This document shows, piece after piece, positions 35,455 through 41,692 of a stretch of DNA of 41,692 nucleotides. Within the stretch, counting starts at the first letter, position 1; each line of letters starts with the position of its first letter. Below the pieces are notes generated by a model. The model searched no databases, was not told the origin of the DNA, and worked only from the letters and a program-made list of their open reading frames with translations. Source of the DNA: Solirubrobacterales bacterium (GTDB lineage: Bacteria > Actinomycetota > Thermoleophilia > Solirubrobacterales > Solirubrobacteraceae); the NCBI GenBank assembly GCA_025964175.1, contig JAOPZL010000184.1, positions 1-41,692 of the forward strand, in the 5' to 3' direction. The position numbers were made by a program, and so were the translations under genes.

Positions 35455-36230
35455 GCCACGCGGTGCGCGTCGCCCGGGATCCCCGCGACCTTCCGGTCGT
35501 CGGACCGCGGGTGATCACGATCGGGAACTTCGACGGGGTCCATGTCGGGCACCGGTCGATCATCGACTCGATCGTGCAGCGCGGGATGACGAGCACCGTG
35601 GTGACCTTCGATCCGCATCCGCGGACGTACTTCGGCGGGCGGGTCTGCGAGATCACATCACTGGAGCGGCGGCTGGAGCTGCTGTCGGGCACGGGAATCG
35701 ACGAGGTGCTCGTGCTGCCCTTCGACGACGCCATGGCGGCGCTGGAGCCCGATCTCTGGATCCGGCGCTACCTGGAGCCGATCGACGCCCGCGTGGTCGT
35801 CGTCGGAGAGCGGTTCCGCTTCGGACGCGACCGGGCCGGCGACGCGGCGCTCCTGCGCCGCATGGGCCTCGAGGTGCGCGCCGTCCCGCTCGTGCCCGAG
35901 GTCTCGTCGACCCGGGTCCGCGAGCTCGTCGGTCAGGGCGATCTGCCGCGCGCCGCGCGGCTGCTCGGCCGCTGCCACGAGATCGAGGTCACCGTCGTCG
36001 ACGCCGAGGTCCGGCGTGACGCGACGACGTTGCGGCTGGAACCGGCCGTGCGCACGGCCGCGATGCCTCCCATCGGGAGGTACGCGGCTCGTGTCGACCG
36101 GCGTCCGGCCGTGATCGACCGGGTGTCCGATCACCCGGATCTACGTGCGCGGGTCCGCGCGTGGGACGGCGCCATCGGCGCCCGACTGCGCGTGGCGCTG
36201 AGCCGGTCGCTCGCGGCCGGCACGGCATAG
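35451..36230 (+). CDS. FAD synthetase (FMN adenylyltransferase domain, RibF-like) without recognisable riboflavin kinase motif
   Basis: ITIGNFDGVHVGHRSIIDSIV, TFDPHPRTYF, VGERFRFGRDRAG, SSTRVRELVGQGDL; no GFPTAN-type RFK motif downstream. Confidence 0.85.
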   Translation: MSHAVRVARDPRDLPVVGPRVITIGNFDGVHVGHRSIIDSIVQRGMTSTVVTFDPHPRTYFGGRVCEITSLERRLELLSGTGIDEVLVLPFDDAMAALEPDLWIRRYLEPIDARVVVVGERFRFGRDRAGDAALLRRMGLEVRAVPLVPEVSSTRVRELVGQGDLPRAARLLGRCHEIEVTVVDAEVRRDATTLRLEPAVRTAAMPPIGRYAARVDRRPAVIDRVSDHPDLRARVRAWDGAIGARLRVALSRSLAAGTA

Positions 36231-36358
36231 AAGACGACGGTCCCTGTCCCAAGGGGCTCGGAGGAGGAGTGCAGAACGGTGGTCCGCGGAGAGGCGGTCC
36301 ATCGGCCAGCCCTCGGCGAAAACGCCGGGGTCAGCGACGCATGGAGGGAGTGGGGACG

Positions 36359-37930
36359 ATGACGAGGGAAGACGACGGCTCGCGCGGCGGGCCGATGCAT
36401 CTGGACGAGCCGATGGGCCACGCGGGCCACCCCGAGGTGGTCGGCGACGGCGCGGCGATCGGCCGCGTGGAGAACCGCGGGATCGACTACATCCCCGAGG
36501 ACGAGCGTCATTCCAGCCCGGCCAACCTGTTCTGGGTCTGGCTGGGAACGCAGATGTGCTTCGGGATCATCGTGGCCGGGTGGCTGCCGATCGCCTTCGG
36601 CCTGGGCTGGTGGAGCGCCGTCAGCGCGATCACCGTCGGCCTGGCCATCGGCTGCCTGCTGTTCGCGCCGTTCTCGCTGCTGGGACCGCGCACCGGAACC
36701 AACAGCGCCGTCAGCTCCGGCGCGCACTTCGGGCTCGTCGGCCGGATGGTCGGCTCGCTGCAGGCGCTGTTCATCGCCATCGGCTTCGTGTCGCTGACGA
36801 TCTGGACGGGAGGCGACGCGATCGTCTCCGGCCTGGCCCGGCTGATCGGCACGCCGGACAACGACGGCATGCGGATCGTCGTGTACGGGCTGCTCGGGGC
36901 GACCGTCCTGGCCATCTCGATCTACGGCCACGCGATGGTGCTGGCCGCGCAGAAGTTCCTGGTCCCGACCGTCGGCATCATCCTGGTCGTCGGCTTCTTC
37001 GCCAAGCTCGGTGACTTCGACAGCGGCTACAAGGGCGGGGAGTACCTGCTCGGCAGCTTCTGGGCCACGTGGGCGCTGGCCGCGACGGTGGCGCTGTCGC
37101 TGCCGATCTCCTACAGCCCGTTCGCCAACGACTTCGCCCGCTACGTCTCGCGCAAGCGCTTCAGCAACACGACGGTGATGCTCGGAGCGGGCACCGGCAT
37201 GTTCGTCGGCTGCTGGCTGACGCTCGTCTTCGCCGCGTACATGTCGACGATGTTCACCGACGTCTCGACGCCGTTCGTCAGCGGGCTGGTCGGCATCTCG
37301 CCGAGCTGGTACGTCGTGCTCATCCTGCTCGTCGGCCTGTTCGGCAGCTTCGCCCAGGGCGCGCTCGGGCTGTACGGCACCGGGCTGGACACCTCGTCGC
37401 TCATCCCGCGCCTGGCGCGGGTGCCGGCGACGCTGACCGTCGGCGCGCTCGCCGTGGTCATCGTCTACGTCGGCGGCCTCGTGCTCAACGCGCAGGACAC
37501 CGTCTCGGCCTTCCTGCTGATCCTCAACGTGGTGTGCGCCCCGTGGATGCTCATCACGCTGCTCGGCTTCGCCTACTGCCGCGGGCGCTACTACCCCTAC
37601 GACCTGCAGCTCTTCAACATGGGTCGCAAGGGCGGGGCCTACTGGTACTGGCACGGCGTCAACGTGCGCGCGATGATCGCGTTCGTGCCGGCGGTCGTGA
37701 TCGGGCTGATGTTCTCGGCCACCTCGATCTTCACCGGGCCGTGGGCCAACGCCGCCAACGGCGTCGACCTCAGCTTCATCTCCTCGGCGGTCATCGCCGT
37801 CGTCATCTACGGCGCCGCGCTGATCGTGTCGCCCGAGCGCAACCACCCGTCGGCCGAGGCCGGCGAGGTCGTCATCACGCCACACCAGGAAGCCGCCGCG
37901 GCGGTCACCACCGTCGCCGCCGGCGACTGA
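36359..37930 (+). CDS. NCS1 / purine-cytosine permease family transporter
   Basis: About 12 hydrophobic segments; NLFWVWLGTQMCFGIIVAGWLPIAFGLGWWSAV, GPRTGTNSAVSSGAHFGLVGRMVGSLQAL, SPFANDFARYVSRK. Confidence 0.9.
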   Translation: MTREDDGSRGGPMHLDEPMGHAGHPEVVGDGAAIGRVENRGIDYIPEDERHSSPANLFWVWLGTQMCFGIIVAGWLPIAFGLGWWSAVSAITVGLAIGCLLFAPFSLLGPRTGTNSAVSSGAHFGLVGRMVGSLQALFIAIGFVSLTIWTGGDAIVSGLARLIGTPDNDGMRIVVYGLLGATVLAISIYGHAMVLAAQKFLVPTVGIILVVGFFAKLGDFDSGYKGGEYLLGSFWATWALAATVALSLPISYSPFANDFARYVSRKRFSNTTVMLGAGTGMFVGCWLTLVFAAYMSTMFTDVSTPFVSGLVGISPSWYVVLILLVGLFGSFAQGALGLYGTGLDTSSLIPRLARVPATLTVGALAVVIVYVGGLVLNAQDTVSAFLLILNVVCAPWMLITLLGFAYCRGRYYPYDLQLFNMGRKGGAYWYWHGVNVRAMIAFVPAVVIGLMFSATSIFTGPWANAANGVDLSFISSAVIAVVIYGAALIVSPERNHPSAEAGEVVITPHQEAAAAVTTVAAGD

Positions 37931-37947
37931 AAAGGAGCAAGTTCGCT

Positions 37948-39462
37948 ATGACCGATTCCACTGTCAAGTCACCCCCGTACGTCGACAAGGTCATCGAGGC
38001 GCTCGCCGACGGCGACGAGCCGCACCTGATGAACGGCGAGCAGTACCTCAAGAGCCTCGCCGACGGGCGCCGCGTCATCGCCGCCGACGGGACGGAGGTC
38101 GACGACGTCGCCTCCCACCCGGTCACGGGTCCCGCGGCGCAGACGTTCGCCAAGGTGATGGACCTGCAGTTCGACCCGAAGTGGCGGGACATCGTCACCT
38201 ACGCGGACCCGGTGACCGGCGCGCGCAAGTCGCGCGGCTGGCAGGTCCCGACCACCCGCGACGACCTGTACCGCAAGCGCGAGCAGATCGGCGCGACGAC
38301 GCGCACCACGCTCGGCATGTTCGGGCGCCCGCCCGACTACGGCCCGGCGATGTCGCTCGGCTTCATGGCCATCATCGACCGCGTCCAGGCCGAGAGCCCG
38401 GAGTTCGCGGACAACATCCGCAACTTCGTGCAGATGTCGGGCGAGCACAACCTGCTCTCCACGGACCTGATCGCCGACGCCCAGTCGGACCGCTCGGTGC
38501 CGCGCAACGACCGCCCGGCGACGCTGCGGGTGGTCGATGAGCGGCCCGACGGGATCGTGCTGCGCGGCAGCAAGATCGCCGGAAGCTCCGGATCGATCAC
38601 GCACTTCTTCACGCTGTCGACCACGCTGGGGGAGGGCCTGGGGCCCGACGCGGCGATCTGGGCGGCGATCCCGGTGAACCTGCCGGGCCTGTCGCTGCTG
38701 CTGCGTGAGCCGACGATCAACGGCCCCGTCTCCCGCGAGGACCATCCCCTCAACGCCGCCGGCGAGGAGATGGACCAGATGATCGTCTTCGACGACGTCT
38801 TCGTCCCGCGCGAGTACGTGTTCAGCCTGCGCAACCTCGACTTCCTGAAGCTGTACTTCGAGAGCTGCGTCTACGTGCTGTGGCACATCATGACCCGCCT
38901 GGCCTACCGCGCGGAGATCTTCGCCGGCACGGCACAGGTGATCACGGAGATCCTCGGCACCGACAAGGTCCCGGGCGTGCGCCGCGCGGTGGCCGAGATC
39001 ACGACGTACGCGCAGACGCTGCGCGCGTTCTCGATCGCCGCGATCGCCGACAGCCAGACCTGGAACGGCGTCGAGGTGCCCCACCCGGGGCTCGTCTCGG
39101 CCGGGCGACTGCACTCGATCACGAACTACAACCGCATCATGTACACGCTGCAGGACCTCTGCGGCCAGGGCCTCATCTCGCGCTGGCCGGAGAAGATCTG
39201 GGACCACCCGGAGTTCGGCCCCAAGCTCGACGCGTTCCTGCCCGGCCACGGCGTCACGGCGCGGGAGAAGAACCGCTTCTTCAGCTTCGTCTACGACCTC
39301 ACGGCGAGCGGAAACGCCCAGCGGCTGGGGCTGTTCGAGAACGTCAACGCGACGCCCCCCTCGTTCATCGCCGAGCTGGTCTACCAGCACGTCGACCGCT
39401 CCGAGACGGCCCAGTTCGTGCGCGAGTACGCGGGCATCGCGGACGCCGACCTCCCGTCGTGA
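37948..39462 (+). CDS. 4-hydroxyphenylacetate 3-monooxygenase (HpaB)-family flavin monooxygenase
   Basis: ALADGDEPHLMNGEQYLKSLADGRRVIAADG, LRVVDERPDGIVLRGSKIAGSSGSITHFF, DQMIVFDDVFVPREYVFSL; SD AAAGGAG. Confidence 0.9.
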   Translation: MTDSTVKSPPYVDKVIEALADGDEPHLMNGEQYLKSLADGRRVIAADGTEVDDVASHPVTGPAAQTFAKVMDLQFDPKWRDIVTYADPVTGARKSRGWQVPTTRDDLYRKREQIGATTRTTLGMFGRPPDYGPAMSLGFMAIIDRVQAESPEFADNIRNFVQMSGEHNLLSTDLIADAQSDRSVPRNDRPATLRVVDERPDGIVLRGSKIAGSSGSITHFFTLSTTLGEGLGPDAAIWAAIPVNLPGLSLLLREPTINGPVSREDHPLNAAGEEMDQMIVFDDVFVPREYVFSLRNLDFLKLYFESCVYVLWHIMTRLAYRAEIFAGTAQVITEILGTDKVPGVRRAVAEITTYAQTLRAFSIAAIADSQTWNGVEVPHPGLVSAGRLHSITNYNRIMYTLQDLCGQGLISRWPEKIWDHPEFGPKLDAFLPGHGVTAREKNRFFSFVYDLTASGNAQRLGLFENVNATPPSFIAELVYQHVDRSETAQFVREYAGIADADLPS

Positions 39463-39920
39463 CCTCCGCCGACATGACCCCCGCCTGGCCTGCGGCCAGG
39501 CGGATCATGCCCGCCGGCCACTGGGACTGGTCGATGCCGACGCCGTTCTCGCAGGGCTGGCAGTGCGGGCCGTTCATCTTCGTCGGAGGGCAGATCTCCG
39601 CCGACGAGCAGGGCAAGACGATCGGTCCCGGGGACATCGAGGTCCAGACCCGCAACGTGTTCGAGAACATCCGCTCGGTCCTGCGTGAGCAGGGCGCGGA
39701 GATGCGCCACGTCGTCAAGTTCAACACGTTCTACGTGTTCGAGGGGGAGGGCGACGACATCCGCGAGTACTGGGAGGCGATGACGCGCGTCCGGCTGGAG
39801 TTCTTCGACGAGCCGGGCCCGTCGGGCACGGCGGTCCGCTGCGTCGGGCTGGCCTACCCCGACCTGCTGATCGAGGTCGAGGCGATCGCCTACGTGCCCG
39901 AGCCGGCGGGCGGCGCGTGA
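39459..39920 (+). CDS. RidA/YjgF family protein (copy 2)
   Basis: RRIMPAGHWDWSMPTPFSQGWQCGPFIFVGGQISADEQG, DIEVQTRNVFENIRSVLREQGAEMRHVVKFNTFYVFEG; GTG overlaps the upstream TGA (ATG at 39474 is an alternative). Confidence 0.91.
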   Translation: MTSADMTPAWPAARRIMPAGHWDWSMPTPFSQGWQCGPFIFVGGQISADEQGKTIGPGDIEVQTRNVFENIRSVLREQGAEMRHVVKFNTFYVFEGEGDDIREYWEAMTRVRLEFFDEPGPSGTAVRCVGLAYPDLLIEVEAIAYVPEPAGGA

Positions 39921-41038
39921 GCGAGACGGTGGACCTGGCGGCCGCGCTCGTGCGCTGCGCGACCGCCTATCCGCCGGGGGACGAGCTGTGCGCGGCGGAG
40001 GTCGTCGCGCGCTTCCTCGACGTGCCCGGTGTGGAGGTCGAGCTCCAGCCGCTGGACGAGCGGCGCGCCAACCTGGTCGCCCGCCTGCGCGGCAGCGGGC
40101 AGCGACCGTCGCTGGTGTTCTGCGGCCACCTCGACACCGTGCCGGTCGGGCCCGGCGCCTGGAGCTCGGACGCTCTGGGCGGTGAGGTCCGCGACGGGCG
40201 GCTGTGGGGGCGCGGGTCGGCCGACATGAAGGGCGCGATCGCCGCGATGGCGGTCGCGCTGCGCGAGCTGGTGGCGAGCGGGCAGGTGCCGCAGGGCGAC
40301 GTCGTCCTGGCCCTCACCGCCGGCGAGGAGACCGACAGCTGCGGAGCGCGCCTGATGGCCGAGTCGGGGATCGTCGACGACGCCGGGATGATGGTCGTCG
40401 GCGAGATGACCGGCCTCGACGTCGGCTGCGCGCACAAGGGTCTGCTGTGGGTGCAGGTCGAGACGACCGGGCAGCGCGGCCACGGGTCGGTCGTGGGGCG
40501 CGAGGGCAACGCGATCGCGGCGCTGATGGCGTGGCTGCACCCGCTGGAGTCGCTGGACGCGCTCGTGTCCGGCGAGCACCTGCTGCTGGGCCGCGGCAGC
40601 GTCTCGGTCAACCAGATCGACGGCGGCGACGCGCCCAACGTCGTGCCCGGCGCCGCGCGCGCCGTGCTCGACGTCCGCACCCTGCCGGTCCACGACCACG
40701 CGGGGATCCTGCGGGCGCTGGGCGAGCGGGGCGACGCGGCGACGCTCTCGGTCCTGCGCGAGGGGGCGCCGGTCGCCACCGACCCCGGCCACCCGCTCGT
40801 GCGCGCCTGCGCCGACGCGGTCCGCGAGGAGCTCGGGCGGCCGGCGGTCGTCAAGGGGCTGCCGTACCTCACCGACGCGTCCGTCTTCGTGGAGGCGCTG
40901 GACATCCCCGTGGTCATCCTCGGACCGGGGCAGGAGGCCCAGGCCCACGGGGTCGACGAGTCGGTCGCGGTCGCGGCGCTGGAGCAGGCGACGCGGATCT
41001 ACCGCGCCATCGCGCAGCGCCTGCTCGAGCCCGTCTAG
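39917..41038 (+). CDS. M20 family ArgE/DapE-type deacylase
   Basis: LVFCGHLDTVPVGPGAWSSDALGGEVRDGRLWGRGSADMKGAIAAM, LALTAGEETDSCGARLM, NQIDGGDAPNVVPGAARAVLDVRTLP. Confidence 0.93.
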   Translation: MSETVDLAAALVRCATAYPPGDELCAAEVVARFLDVPGVEVELQPLDERRANLVARLRGSGQRPSLVFCGHLDTVPVGPGAWSSDALGGEVRDGRLWGRGSADMKGAIAAMAVALRELVASGQVPQGDVVLALTAGEETDSCGARLMAESGIVDDAGMMVVGEMTGLDVGCAHKGLLWVQVETTGQRGHGSVVGREGNAIAALMAWLHPLESLDALVSGEHLLLGRGSVSVNQIDGGDAPNVVPGAARAVLDVRTLPVHDHAGILRALGERGDAATLSVLREGAPVATDPGHPLVRACADAVREELGRPAVVKGLPYLTDASVFVEALDIPVVILGPGQEAQAHGVDESVAVAALEQATRIYRAIAQRLLEPV

Positions 41039-41646
41039 AGGACGATCGCGCGGCCGTCGGCGGTGGCGATCGCGGCGCGGCGCAGCACGGGCGCGCCGGC
41101 CGTCACCCGCACGCTCAGCGTCGTGGCCGAGCGGTCCAGCCACGCGTGCAGCCCGGACGCGTCGCCACCGACCTCGATCCAGGCGAAGCCGGCAGGGGAG
41201 ACGGCATGGTCGGCCGCCGCGGCGCCCGGGTCGGGCGTTTCCGCACGGCGGCCGATGAGGAACGGGGTGGCGGGGGTGGCGGCGGCCTGCTCCATGCCCG
41301 TGTGGTGGACGACGAGGCCGGCGCGCTCGAGGCGGTCGACGGCGGTGCCCAGGCGGGCCGCGTGTGCGGCGACGTCCTCGACGGCGACCGCCCAGCCCAT
41401 CAGCCGTTCGTCGCCGCCGGCCAGCGTCGCCAGCGCCCAGGCCCCGAACGTCGACGTCGCCGCCTCGGCGGGGTCGGCGACCGCGAGGAGCTCGAGGTAG
41501 CCGGTCCCCAGCGGGACGATGCGGTTGTGCGTGCCCAGCCCGACGTGGCGGCCTCCGGGCACGCCGGCGAGGCCGTGCTCCTCGCGCAGGCGCGCGGCGG
41601 TCCGGTCCAGGTCGGTGGTCGCCAGGATCACGTGGTCGATGCGCAT
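41035..41646 (-). CDS. VOC/glyoxalase-like domain protein
   Basis: MRIDHVILATTDLDRTAARLREEHGLAGVPGGRHVGLGTHNRIVPLGTGYLELLAVADP. Confidence 0.83.
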   Translation of the reverse strand: MRIDHVILATTDLDRTAARLREEHGLAGVPGGRHVGLGTHNRIVPLGTGYLELLAVADPAEAATSTFGAWALATLAGGDERLMGWAVAVEDVAAHAARLGTAVDRLERAGLVVHHTGMEQAAATPATPFLIGRRAETPDPGAAAADHAVSPAGFAWIEVGGDASGLHAWLDRSATTLSVRVTAGAPVLRRAAIATADGRAIVL

Positions 41647-41692
41647 CGCCGGCGAATGTACAGCGGCTCTCGCGCGCGTGCGCGGGTGCGCG

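Noticed and set aside
36270-36335. Resemblance to ykkC-type riboswitch (GGTCCG.GAGAGG, GGCGAAAACGCCGGGG)
   Set aside because: Lacks the conserved CTAGGGTTCCG and ACACGG segments; treated only as a generic structured leader.
36131-37885. 584-aa minus-strand ORF
   Set aside because: Shadow of the NCS1 permease; hydrophilic reverse-frame composition.
1-41692. CRISPR arrays, rRNA/tRNA genes, transposases, prophage genes
   Set aside because: None seen on reading; all long ORFs with motifs are metabolic, transport or regulatory.

Overview
High-GC, actinobacterial-type accessory region (Thermoleophilia/Solirubrobacterales-like by style; taxonomy not testable here). It is packed with catabolic operons. 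No rRNA, tRNA, CRISPR or transposase was recognised. Left to right: (A) minus strand, tandem CaiB/BaiF CoA-transferase (cut by the window edge), two MaoC/FAS1-like dehydratase halves, HMG-CoA-lyase-like protein, PaaK-like CoA ligase, then a 46-codon 5' fragment of a hydantoinase-A gene. (B) minus strand, dihydropyrimidinase, isochorismatase-type amidase, LysR. (C) a divergent locus: minus-strand PrpD/SDR/acyl-CoA dehydrogenase/MDR dehydrogenase/TetR/enoyl-CoA hydratase, facing plus-strand E1-alpha/E1-beta and then HyuA / HyuB fused to an acetone-carboxylase-gamma-like zinc domain / acyl-CoA ligase / SDR. The last four resemble the acetophenone-carboxylase type of pathway (ketone carboxylation followed by CoA activation). 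(D) ROK regulator diverging from ROK kinase-like protein, M20 peptidase, ABC transporter and YhfX-like PLP protein. (E) MerR-XRE-cupin triple-domain regulator, SnoaL/flavin-reductase fusion, cyclase-type amidohydrolase, RidA, FAD synthetase, NCS1 permease, HpaB-like flavin monooxygenase, second RidA, M20 hydrolase, then a convergent VOC protein. Cluster E has the same functional parts list as the Rut pyrimidine pathway but uses different enzyme families. The main non-coding signals are: a 22-bp operator-like sequence (19/22 identical) in both promoters of locus C, one copy lying inside a near-symmetric divergent promoter; and a 14-bp element (12/14 identical) upstream of two genes in cluster E. 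All family calls come from reading the translations; no database search was run.
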